Position numbers and translations under genes: made by a program. From contig CAJTEX010000019.1 of assembly GCA_910575615.1 (NCBI GenBank), positions 1 to 55,777 of the forward strand: a stretch of DNA of 55,777 nucleotides, read 5' to 3'. How positions within the stretch are numbered: the stretch's first letter is position 1; each line of letters begins with the position of its first letter. Below, one piece after another: positions 1-6,720 of the stretch. The stretch is from Bacteroidales bacterium. GTDB taxonomy: Bacteria > Bacteroidota > Bacteroidia > Bacteroidales > Muribaculaceae. The notes beneath the pieces were generated by a model that was not told the origin of the DNA, made no database searches, and saw only the letters and a list, made by a program, of their open reading frames with translations.

Positions 1-290
1 GATCGCCGATGCGATCCTCGACAGGATCGTGCACCACTCGATAAGGATAGAGCTCTTCGGAGAGTCCATCCGCAAGTTGCAGAATAAAATCAAATGATTA
101 ATTTTGTAAATAAATCTTAATTATCAACACGCCATCAGAAACCCCCAGACCCTATTGTCAACCCCTGTAAAAACTGTCCAAAAATCACAGGTTATCAATG
201 GGGGGCAATTTAAATAATCCATAGGGGGTCAATTTGTTGAGAATATCCACTTAATGCTACCAATTTCACATCGCCTCAAATGACAAGCCC
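1..290 (+). mobile_element. Right end of an IS21-family insertion sequence (cut by window edge)
   Basis: The window opens inside the last codons of an IstB-type ATPase (stop at 95-97). The following non-coding DNA holds imperfect repeats of the kind IS21 elements carry near their ends: a G-run followed by CAATTT at 198-211, a similar block at 221-236, and a related inverted copy around 155-166. These would be transposase binding sites. The exact outer end and the target duplication cannot be fixed from this side alone; 290 is an estimate. Confidence 0.7.
2..97 (+). CDS. istB: IstB-like ATP-binding protein, C-terminal fragment
   Basis: Frame 2 gives 31 residues up to a TGA stop at 95-97, opening IADAILDRIVHHS and continuing with RIELFGES. 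This matches the conserved tail of IstB, the AAA+ helper ATPase of IS21-family transposition, which loads the IstA transposase onto target DNA. Only the C-terminus is present because the gene starts before the window, so it is cut by the window edge and not necessarily broken. It is too short for the ATPase motifs to be checked. The family call rests on the tail motif together with the IS21-like repeats that follow. Confidence 0.75.
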   Translation: MADAILDRIVHHSIRIELFGESIRKLQNKIK

Positions 291-312
291 TTTTTCGTAA
301 AACAGGTGTAAC

Positions 313-365
313 TTATTATATTTGTAGAGAATATATGATTTTGTCTTTTTTTACCGGACAGCAAT
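313..365 (+). repeat. 53-bp repeat, left copy (perfect inverted partner at 55608-55660)
   Basis: These 53 bases are identical to the reverse complement of 55608-55660. The repeat contains TATATTTG (317-324), a good -7 promoter box, and ends with ACCGGACAGCAAT. Flanking bases differ between the copies, so the boundaries are sharp. It looks like the leader or terminal part of an insertion sequence carrying an outward promoter, but the family was not recognised. This copy lies immediately upstream of the reverse transcriptase and could supply its promoter. Confidence 0.9.
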
Positions 366-383
366 ATAATTATTTAACGGCTT

Positions 384-1466
384 TTGGTAGGCTACCCGCC
401 GAAGAACGCCATAGAATCAGCAAAGCAAAAAGAAGTGAAACGACGCGGAAACATATACGGCGAATTTAGCAGCGTGGAGAATATAACCCACGCTATAATC
501 ACGTCGCCGAGCCGCAACAAGAAGAAACCCCGGCGACTTGCAAAGACCGTCGAGGAACAGGCGAAGGAAATACACGCCCTTCTCGTTAGCGATAGTTTCC
601 GCCCGTCGCCTTCTTACACCGTTACAATTCACGACCCCAAAGAACGACTTCTTACCATACTTCCCGAAACGCCCGACAAGATAGTACACCGCGCCCTGTT
701 AAACGTGCTTCGCCCCATTTGGGACAAAGTATTTATTTCCGCTTGTTATTGTGGAGTGAAGCGGCGCGGGCAACTTCCGGCAGCTAAAAAGGTTTTGGAC
801 TTCTTACAGGAAGCCCGGCAGAGCGGCCCGGTATATTGTCTTAAATTCGACATAAGGAAGTATTACCCTTCCATAGACCACGGCGTAATGAAGGGAATAG
901 TACGCCGGAGCATTAAGGACAAGCGGATACTTAAAATTTTGGACGACATTATAGACAGCGAACCCGGTATTATGCTCGGTAGCCCGCTTAGTCCATACTT
1001 CGCCAACCTTTATATTACGCCGTTGTGCCATTGGCTCAAGGAGAAGAAGGGCGTTAAACACCTTATTGACTACGCCGACGACTTTGTTATACTTTCCAAC
1101 GATAAAGAGGAATTGCACCGTTTACTCGCCGAGATTGAGGACTACACGACCAACAAATTAAAAATAGAGGTCAAGAGGAATAAGCAAATTTTCCCGGTAG
1201 CCTTAGACCGAAGCGACAAGCACGGCCGGGGCATTGACTTTTTAGGCTTCGTCTTTTACCTTAACGAAACACGGATAAGGAAGGGTATAAAGCGAAACCT
1301 CTGCCGGAAGTTGGCAAAGTTACGGAAAGCCAAACACCCCGTACCCGAAAAGGAGTTTTTACAGGCACTTGCGTCGTGGTGGGGTTGGCTTAAATACAGC
1401 GATAGCGACTATTTTATTAACAAACTAAACAAGAAAAGCCCGTATGAAATCAAATTCAGACGTTAG
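384..1466 (+). CDS. Reverse transcriptase of a prophage-like element (orphan, possibly 5'-truncated)
   Basis: An RNA-directed DNA polymerase of about 340-360 residues. Visible RT blocks, numbered from the TTG at 384, are FDIRKYYPSIDH (about 155-166, first catalytic Asp), GSPLSPYFANLY (199-210), YADD (230-233, the metal-binding pair) and GIDFLGF. A C-terminal WWGWLKYSDSDY block resembles the thumb region of phage and retron-like RTs. There is no ATG: the frame opens after a TAA at 375-377, and the usual family N-terminus (KRRGNIYGEF) begins at a GTG at 435, so either TTG 384 or GTG 435 is used, or the 5' end was lost. The position just before phage lysis genes is typical of a diversity-generating retroelement RT. 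However, block 4 ends in SP where DGR RTs usually have SQ, and no template/variable repeat pair is seen. The class is therefore open. Confidence 0.85.
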   Translation: MVGYPPKNAIESAKQKEVKRRGNIYGEFSSVENITHAIITSPSRNKKKPRRLAKTVEEQAKEIHALLVSDSFRPSPSYTVTIHDPKERLLTILPETPDKIVHRALLNVLRPIWDKVFISACYCGVKRRGQLPAAKKVLDFLQEARQSGPVYCLKFDIRKYYPSIDHGVMKGIVRRSIKDKRILKILDDIIDSEPGIMLGSPLSPYFANLYITPLCHWLKEKKGVKHLIDYADDFVILSNDKEELHRLLAEIEDYTTNKLKIEVKRNKQIFPVALDRSDKHGRGIDFLGFVFYLNETRIRKGIKRNLCRKLAKLRKAKHPVPEKEFLQALASWWGWLKYSDSDYFINKLNKKSPYEIKFRR

Positions 1467-1866
1467 GCCGGCGGCTATTTTGCCGCTCGGTAACGGTGCC
1501 TTCCACTATAACTACAACGTGAAGGCCCGCACACAGGAAGCAGAACCCGCACCCCAGGCCGACGAAGGCAACCCCGAAGGAGTGGAAACCGCCGTAATGG
1601 TGGAATCGCCCCGAATTGTCTACGACTACGACACCGTGGAAGTGTGGGGCAACCCGAACTATAAAGAGATAGTCCGCGCCGTCATCCGCGCCGAAGTTTC
1701 GGAAACGGAAGAGTTCGGACTGATTAACGACTACAACGCCGCCCGCGCCGGACTTGTAGAGGAAGCCGAAGCCAAGGAAGCCGAAGAACGCTATACCGCG
1801 CACCTTCGCCGCGTCGCCGAGATTAAGGCGATGGTTAAGGTAGACCTCGCCGGGGCCGGGTACTAA
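1444..1866 (+). CDS. Small phage-type protein of unknown function
   Basis: A 140-residue acidic soluble protein whose ATG overlaps the end of the RT gene by 23 bases, suggesting coupled expression. It has no signal peptide or membrane segment. The central part (IVYDYDTVEVWGNPNYKEIVRAVI) and the stretch INDYNAARAGL followed by a Glu/Ala-rich helix resemble small proteins found next to tail and lysis genes in many Bacteroides prophages and conjugative elements. This is from memory of the general pattern, not a search. An accessory tail or assembly role is possible, but no function can be assigned. Confidence 0.75.
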   Translation: MKSNSDVRPAAILPLGNGAFHYNYNVKARTQEAEPAPQADEGNPEGVETAVMVESPRIVYDYDTVEVWGNPNYKEIVRAVIRAEVSETEEFGLINDYNAARAGLVEEAEAKEAEERYTAHLRRVAEIKAMVKVDLAGAGY

Positions 1867-1881
1867 CCAACCTATACAACG

Positions 1882-2487
1882 ATGGAGTATTTACCCGAAA
1901 TAATTAGCGCGTTGGCTGTGATTATTACCGCGTGGTTCAGTTACAACCAATACGCAAAAAATAAACTTACCGACTTGAAGGTAGAGCAGATGCAGCGCGA
2001 CAACGAAGTAAAGCGTAAGCGGCGTTCCGACAATTCGGCGTTAGTCCACGGCGAATTGTGGGAAATACTTCATGAACTTAAAGCCGACCGGGTTTATATA
2101 GTTCAGCCGCACCCATTAGGCAACGAAAGCATGGTAAGCATCTACTTTGAAAGCAAACGCAAAGGAGTGGAGAGCATGAAGCCGCGTATTCAAAACCTAA
2201 AAATGTGCGACGTAGCGAAGTTTTGCGCCGACCTTACTAAGAACTTGTTTATGTTCATAACTGACATAGACAACCAAGTAACCGACCGCTACGCAAAATC
2301 TTTACTTTCGTCGTGTGGCACGGAGCAGGTAATAATAAAGCGACTTTCCGATAATTCGCACGATTGGGTAGGCTCAATCTTTTGCGAGTTTACCCACGGG
2401 CAGAAGATAGACGAAGCCGAAGCCCGCGCCATTCTTCACGAAGCCGCTATGAATATTCAGTACATTCTGCCCGCCTTCATTGACTAA
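1882..2487 (+). CDS. Single-TM phage protein, holin-position candidate
   Basis: A 201-residue protein starting 15 bases after the previous gene. Residues about 5-22 (IISALAVIITAWFSYNQY) form one N-terminal membrane segment. They are followed by a highly charged, probably helical stretch (LKVEQMQRDNEVKRKRRSD) and a soluble C-terminal domain. It sits immediately before the endolysin, where a holin or other lysis-timing protein would be expected, but its large cytoplasmic domain is unlike a simple holin. I do not recognise the soluble domain. The membrane topology is well supported; a lysis role is inferred from position only. Confidence 0.75.
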   Translation: MEYLPEIISALAVIITAWFSYNQYAKNKLTDLKVEQMQRDNEVKRKRRSDNSALVHGELWEILHELKADRVYIVQPHPLGNESMVSIYFESKRKGVESMKPRIQNLKMCDVAKFCADLTKNLFMFITDIDNQVTDRYAKSLLSSCGTEQVIIKRLSDNSHDWVGSIFCEFTHGQKIDEAEARAILHEAAMNIQYILPAFID

Positions 2488-2503
2488 CCAATATTAACAC
2501 AGC

Positions 2504-3076
2504 ATGGCAAATTTAGCAATTTTAGCCCCCTTCATTTTGTCGCACGAAGGCGGCTTTGTAAACGACCCCTTAGACCGGGGCGGAGCGACCAACAAAGGCG
2601 TTACTATTGCGACGTGGCGACAAGTTGGCTACGACAAGGACGGCGACGGCGACATCGACGTAGACGACCTCAAGAAGATAACCGACACCGACGCGGTGGA
2701 GCGTGTTATGCGTCCCCACTATTGGAACCGGTGGAAAGCCGACCGCATTACTTCGCAGTCCGTCGCTAACATTGTCGTCGATTGGGTATGGGCTTCCGGC
2801 AAGCACGGAATAACCAAGGTGCAGGCCCTTCTCGGCGTAACGGTGGACGGCATTGTAGGCGACAAGACCTTAGCCGCCCTTAACGCACAGCCGCCCCGCG
2901 TCCTGTTCGACAAGATTAAGGCCGCCCGCGTCGCCTTCATTGAAGGCATCATAGCCGCCAACCCTTCACAAAAGCGGTTTAGGAAAGGCTGGCTTAACCG
3001 CCTTAACCGTATTCAGTACGGAAGCCTTACCCACAACACGAACCCCGCTAAAAAAGTAACCTTCCCCGACGTATGA
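2504..3076 (+). CDS. Phage endolysin, GH108 N-acetylmuramidase with PG_binding_3 domain
   Basis: A 190-residue lysozyme-like enzyme predicted to cleave the glycan backbone of peptidoglycan at the end of phage infection. The catalytic Glu is E15 in SHEGGF, followed by [11 protein letters not shown], the hallmark of glycoside hydrolase family 108. The second half ([20 protein letters not shown] and the RVAFIEGI region) is the PG_binding_3 domain usual for this family, and the length is normal. Between them, residues 44-55 form an EF-hand-like loop ([12 protein letters not shown]), suggesting calcium binding. There is no signal peptide, so release would need a holin-type protein. The next gene overlaps by 4 bases (ATGA). 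Confidence 0.93.
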   Translation: MANLAILAPFILSHEGGFVNDPLDRGGATNKGVTIATWRQVGYDKDGDGDIDVDDLKKITDTDAVERVMRPHYWNRWKADRITSQSVANIVVDWVWASGKHGITKVQALLGVTVDGIVGDKTLAALNAQPPRVLFDKIKAARVAFIEGIIAANPSQKRFRKGWLNRLNRIQYGSLTHNTNPAKKVTFPDV

Positions 3077-3693
3077 CACGAATAGCCATTTTCCTAATAG
3101 CCGCCGTCGCCTTCTTCCTTTCCGGCTGTTCCACCACCCGGAAGACAACGGCGACCAAAACCCAGGCCGAAGCGCAGCTTACAGCGACGACCGCCGGACA
3201 GCAGCACACCGAAGCCACAGGGCAGACCGCAATAATTACCAACGTGCAGACCGACGAGAAGAAGAACGTAGTTATAGACTTCGCCAAGGTGGAATTTTAC
3301 CCCGGCGAAGTTCCTACGCTTCCTTCCGACAGCACCGCCCCCGATTGGCTTAACGCGATAGTTCCGGGCGGATCCATTGAGGACGGCACGAAGGCGAAGC
3401 CCCCCAACGTGAAAAGTATCACTACGGGCCGGGCAGTCATTAACGGCGAAAAGAACGAGAGCCGGGCGACCGAAGCCACAGCCCAAGCGACCGCCACTGA
3501 GGACACCGCAATAAAAGCCGACGTTTCGGCGGCCCAACAGGAAGCCACCGAAACCAAGACCGAGGAAAAGCCGAAGTTCGCTATTTGGGATTGGCTTTAC
3601 CTTATAGTTGTCGGCGGCTTTTCTGCCTATGCCTTATTTTACGGCGTAAAGACAATTATTAAAATACACAACGCCGCGAAGAAGGGCAGCTAA
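3073..3693 (+). CDS. Lipoprotein with C-terminal TM segment, probable unimolecular spanin
   Basis: 206 residues. The N-terminus is a lipoprotein signal (hydrophobic 4-16, lipobox LSGC with Cys19). The middle is about 150 residues rich in Ala, Thr, Glu and Lys, and a membrane segment follows at about 174-194 ([19 protein letters not shown]) with a short basic tail. This architecture, an outer-membrane lipid anchor plus an inner-membrane anchor on one chain, is that of u-spanins, which fuse the two membranes in the last step of phage lysis. Its start overlaps the endolysin stop (ATGA), so it completes a lysis cassette. No sequence homologue is claimed; the call rests on topology and position. 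An unrelated phage lipoprotein is the alternative. Confidence 0.75.
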   Translation: MTRIAIFLIAAVAFFLSGCSTTRKTTATKTQAEAQLTATTAGQQHTEATGQTAIITNVQTDEKKNVVIDFAKVEFYPGEVPTLPSDSTAPDWLNAIVPGGSIEDGTKAKPPNVKSITTGRAVINGEKNESRATEATAQATATEDTAIKADVSAAQQEATETKTEEKPKFAIWDWLYLIVVGGFSAYALFYGVKTIIKIHNAAKKGS

Positions 3694-3702
3694 CACAAGA
3701 AC

Positions 3703-3735
3703 CGAGCCGGAAGCCGTGGGGCAGCTTCCGGCTTG
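3703..3735 (+). terminator. Terminator hairpin after the lysis cassette
   Basis: GAGCCGGAAGC pairs with GCTTCCGGCT across a short loop about 10 bases after the spanin-like stop, followed by a T-rich stretch. It probably ends the late phage transcript. Confidence 0.65.
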
Positions 3736-3760
3736 TCTATTTCCGGGCATAACAAAAGAA

Positions 3761-3804
3761 AAGTACCCGAAAAAGTCCGTTTTTGGGTACTTTTTCGGGT
3801 ACTT
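3761..3804. repeat. Perfect 16-bp inverted repeat with internal 12-bp tandem repeat, candidate attachment or junction site
   Basis: AAGTACCCGAAAAAGT (3761-3776) is repeated in inverted form at 3789-3804 around a 12-base centre. The right arm also forms a tandem pair (TTTTTGGGTAC then TTTTTCGGGTAC). It lies exactly between the last phage gene and a gene fragment lacking its 5' part. This is where the right attachment site of an integrated element should be. No integrase is present in the window. Confidence 0.6.
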
Positions 3805-3821
3805 ATTTGCTAATTCGCTGA

Positions 3822-4052
3822 TTTTCAGCGTTACGAGCGGAGAAACAGGAACTGCCCGACAGCATGTTCGGCCTGCCAGAGCGACGTGAGTACCCCATGC
3901 CCGACGCAGCCCATGTCAGGGCGGCGGAAGCATACTTCCGTTATTGCCCCGAAGAACTCAAGCCCACACTCGCAAAAGCGATTCTCGCAAAGGCCAGACA
4001 ATACGGAGTGGACGTGGAAAGCCCGACAGTGCTGTCATACGCCACCGAATGA
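3822..4052 (+). pseudogene. 3' fragment of a small-domain gene disrupted at the element boundary
   Basis: The open frame runs from just after a TGA at 3819-3821 to a TGA at 4050-4052 and reads KQELPDSMFGLPERREYP and onward. The motif LPDSxFGLPERRxYPxPDxxHVRAA is a small conserved module seen at the C-terminus of various phage and host proteins in Bacteroidetes (similar to DUF6582). A typical upstream part is missing, so this is probably the tail of a gene split by integration. The internal ATG at 3864 would leave 62 residues. Whether it is still translated is unknown. Confidence 0.6.
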
Positions 4053-4066
4053 CATACCAATTTCAT

Positions 4067-4110
4067 ATGCAGGGATGAGTAGGGCCACCAGCCCCCTCCC
4101 ATCCCTGCAT
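4067..4110. terminator. Long-armed hairpin, probable terminator
   Basis: ATGCAGGGATG (4067-4077) and CATCCCTGCAT (4100-4110) form an 11-bp perfect stem around a 22-base loop, 15 bases after the gene fragment. It is probably the original terminator of the interrupted gene. The rest of 4111-4188 shows nothing recognisable. Confidence 0.55.
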
Positions 4111-4188
4111 ACGCGTCCCAATCCCTTAAATTAAGCTAAAAGGAGCCAGTTTCATGCCAAAAAGCTTTAATTACTCTGCGATTTTACT

Positions 4189-4196
4189 TAACTTTG
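4189..4196 (+). promoter_or_regulatory. Bacteroidetes -7 box (TAACTTTG) before the acyltransferase
   Basis: A perfect TAnnTTTG box lies 77 bases before the acyltransferase ATG. A -33 match is weak (TTTA at 4166-4169, spacer 19). Confidence 0.55.
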
Positions 4197-4273
4197 CCTC
4201 GAATTACCCTTTCGGGCCTCTCTCTTGAGTATGTCAGGGTGCGCAGCATCGTGCCCGCTCCAACCTTATCATC

Positions 4274-5437
4274 ATGGTAGCAGAAGAATACAAAGACATA
4301 GCCCCTTTCGACGACGAGCAATTCTCACAGAAGATGGAGAAGCTGGTCAACGATCCCGGATTCGAGAACGCAATAAAATATGTGCTTCCCGGAAGCGACT
4401 TCCGCGAACTTGCCGCCACCCTCAGGAAAATCGACAACAAGGAGGATTTCCAGAAAAAGGTGATGCTCTCGATTCTCAGGAGGCTGGAAGAGGGCACTAC
4501 CGACGGGGTGACAGACTCCGGCCTTGAGAACATCGACCTCGCCCAGCCACGCCTGTATATGTCAAACCATCGCGACATAGTGCTGGACGCATCATTCCTC
4601 GGACTGGTCATGATACGCCACGGCCTTCCTGCCCAGGAGGTAGCGCTCGGCGACAACCTGCTCATATACGAGTGGATTGAAAACCTCGTGAGGCTCAACA
4701 AAGGCATCATCGTCAAACGCAACCTCAGGATGACCAAGGCGCTCGAAGCCGCCCGTCAGCTCTGCGGCTACATACATTACTGCATAAGCCAGAAAAAAGA
4801 GTCGGTGTGGATCGCCCAGCGTGAAGGACGCGCCAAAGACTCCAGCGATGTGACCCAGGAATCAGTGCTGAAGATGCTGTCTCTCAACGGTGAAAGCGAC
4901 AACATAGCCGCCCGCCTGATGGAGCTTCACCTGACACCGGTGGCAATATCGTATGAGTTCGACCCCAACGACTACCTGAAAGCCACCGAGTTTCTCGCCC
5001 GCCGCCGCGACCCCCAGTTCAAGAAATCACAGAAAGATGACCTGCGCAGCATGGAAACCGGCCTGCTCAAGCACAAAGGCCGCGTGCATTTCTCAATCTG
5101 CAAGGAAATCAACCCGGCCCTCGAGCCGCTGCTCGACTCCACAGACAAGGTGGAGATAATCCGCCACGCCTGCGCCATAATCGACAAGGAGATACACTCC
5201 GGCTACAAGATTTACCCCGTCAACTATTACGCCTACGACAAACTGGAAGGCACCTCAGAGTTCGCGGGCGAATACACCGCCGAGCAGGCCCATTCATATG
5301 AGGAATACTTCAACGGGCAACTCGACAAGGTGCGCCTCGAGGATGTCACAAAGGAGGAACGCGAGTTCATGCTTGAGGCAATGCTCAAAATGTATGCCAA
5401 CCCCCTCCGCAACCAGTTAAAATCAACCGGCAACTAA
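4274..5437 (+). CDS. PlsC-like glycerophosphate/lysophospholipid acyltransferase
   Basis: 387 residues with the acyltransferase signature SNHRDIVLDASF (about 97-108). His99 and nearby Asp correspond to the catalytic His/Asp of the PlsC/GPAT superfamily, although the spacing here is H-x5-D (or H-x-D) and not the textbook H-x4-D. The later EGRAKD block matches the substrate phosphate-binding motif (EGTR-like). The family transfers acyl chains to glycerol-3-phosphate or lysophosphatidate during phospholipid synthesis. There is no clear transmembrane segment, so it is probably membrane-associated. The next gene begins 16 bases later and the two probably share a transcript. The exact acceptor substrate is not determinable from sequence. 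Confidence 0.85.
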   Translation: MVAEEYKDIAPFDDEQFSQKMEKLVNDPGFENAIKYVLPGSDFRELAATLRKIDNKEDFQKKVMLSILRRLEEGTTDGVTDSGLENIDLAQPRLYMSNHRDIVLDASFLGLVMIRHGLPAQEVALGDNLLIYEWIENLVRLNKGIIVKRNLRMTKALEAARQLCGYIHYCISQKKESVWIAQREGRAKDSSDVTQESVLKMLSLNGESDNIAARLMELHLTPVAISYEFDPNDYLKATEFLARRRDPQFKKSQKDDLRSMETGLLKHKGRVHFSICKEINPALEPLLDSTDKVEIIRHACAIIDKEIHSGYKIYPVNYYAYDKLEGTSEFAGEYTAEQAHSYEEYFNGQLDKVRLEDVTKEEREFMLEAMLKMYANPLRNQLKSTGN

Positions 5438-5453
5438 AACCAGACAGCGACAG

Positions 5454-6647
5454 ATGAGGGTCTCGCTTTTCCTGCTCCTGACACTGCTTGTCATCAACCT
5501 GGCCGTCGACTGGTATATATACCGCCAAGTGACCCACCGGTGCAGACGTCCTCAGCCATGGGGCCGCGTCGAGCTATGGTCGGCCATCCTCTTCTCGCTC
5601 GTGCTGATTGCCGGCATCATAACCCCGGCGCGAGAGGGGAACAACGACATACTGCTGGCCAAAATGTGGCTGATATTCATCTATGGCTCGGTGTATATCC
5701 CCAAGGTAGTCGGTGTGATATTTGACCTCATTGCCTCTGTGCCAAGGCTTTTCGGACACAAGAGGATAAAACCGGTGACAATCGCGGGCCTTGTGACAGC
5801 CATCATATTGTTCGGAGCCATCTGGTGGGGCGCGGCCATAAACCGCTTCGCCATAGATGACAAGGAGGTCGAAATAGAACTCACCGACCTGCCGGAAACC
5901 TTTGACGGCTACCGCATCGCCCAGTTTTCAGACCTCCATGTCGGCACATACGGCAATGACACCTCCTACGTGAGCAGGCTGGTCGACCACATCAACTCCC
6001 TCGACCCCGACCTGATAGTCTTCACCGGCGACATCGTCAACCGCAAGACCGATGAGATAACCCCGTTTGTTGAAGTCCTCGGCAGGCTCCACGCTCCCGA
6101 CGGAGTCATAGCCATACTCGGCAACCACGATTATGGCGACTACATGACCTGGCCGTCGGATGAAGCCAAGAGGGAAAACATGCAGATGCTGTATGACACA
6201 TATGACACAGCCGGAATCAACCTGCTGCTCAACCAGACTGAATGGATACGCCGCGGCAACGACTCCATCGCCATAATCGGGGTGGAGAACATCGGCGACC
6301 CGCCATTCCCCATCTACGGCTCACTGTCGAAAGCTTACCCCATCCCCGGCGATTCCACCACAAAGATATTACTCTCCCACAACCCGGCCCACTGGGTCGA
6401 CTCCATATCCGGCAACGACAAGGCAAGAATCCAGCTCACTCTTGCCGGACACACCCACGCGATGCAAATCGAGATGTTCGGCATATCTCCGGCAGCCCTG
6501 CGCTACAAAACCTGGGGCGGTCTTTACGCAGACTCCCATGAGCGTCATCAGCTATATGTCAACATCGGAGCCGGCACTGTCGGCATGCCGATGCGCCTCG
6601 GAGCCACACCCGAGGTGACTTTGCTGACGCTGCGCCGCAGACGCTGA
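5454..6647 (+). CDS. Membrane-anchored metallophosphoesterase (YkuE/YaeI-like)
   Basis: 397 residues. The N-terminal 130 residues carry about four hydrophobic segments (5-20, 43-56, 71-92, 108-126). A calcineurin-like phosphoesterase domain follows with all metal motifs: SDLH (159-162), GD (192-193), GNHD (223-226) and GHTH near residue 335. Members of this group act on lipid-linked substrates such as UDP-diacylglucosamine or other phosphodiesters at the membrane. The specific substrate here is not known. Its position behind a phospholipid-type acyltransferase fits an envelope lipid role, which is inference. Confidence 0.87.
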   Translation: MRVSLFLLLTLLVINLAVDWYIYRQVTHRCRRPQPWGRVELWSAILFSLVLIAGIITPAREGNNDILLAKMWLIFIYGSVYIPKVVGVIFDLIASVPRLFGHKRIKPVTIAGLVTAIILFGAIWWGAAINRFAIDDKEVEIELTDLPETFDGYRIAQFSDLHVGTYGNDTSYVSRLVDHINSLDPDLIVFTGDIVNRKTDEITPFVEVLGRLHAPDGVIAILGNHDYGDYMTWPSDEAKRENMQMLYDTYDTAGINLLLNQTEWIRRGNDSIAIIGVENIGDPPFPIYGSLSKAYPIPGDSTTKILLSHNPAHWVDSISGNDKARIQLTLAGHTHAMQIEMFGISPAALRYKTWGGLYADSHERHQLYVNIGAGTVGMPMRLGATPEVTLLTLRRRR

Positions 6648-6720
6648 TTGCTCACCGGTCACAGCATCCTGCGGCGGGATTCACAGGCGCTCCTCACCTA
6701 AAATCACAAGAACTTTTGCC

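Noticed and set aside
98-383. Possible retroelement template repeat or retron RNA upstream of the RT
   Set aside because: This stretch is explained by IS21 terminal repeats and the 53-bp repeat; no repeat partner in a coding gene and no long retron-like fold was seen.
3048-3557. Several minus-strand frames of 79-147 codons opposite the spanin-like gene
   Set aside because: They are shadows of the GC-biased third codon positions of the plus-strand gene, which has a signal peptide, lipobox and operon context.
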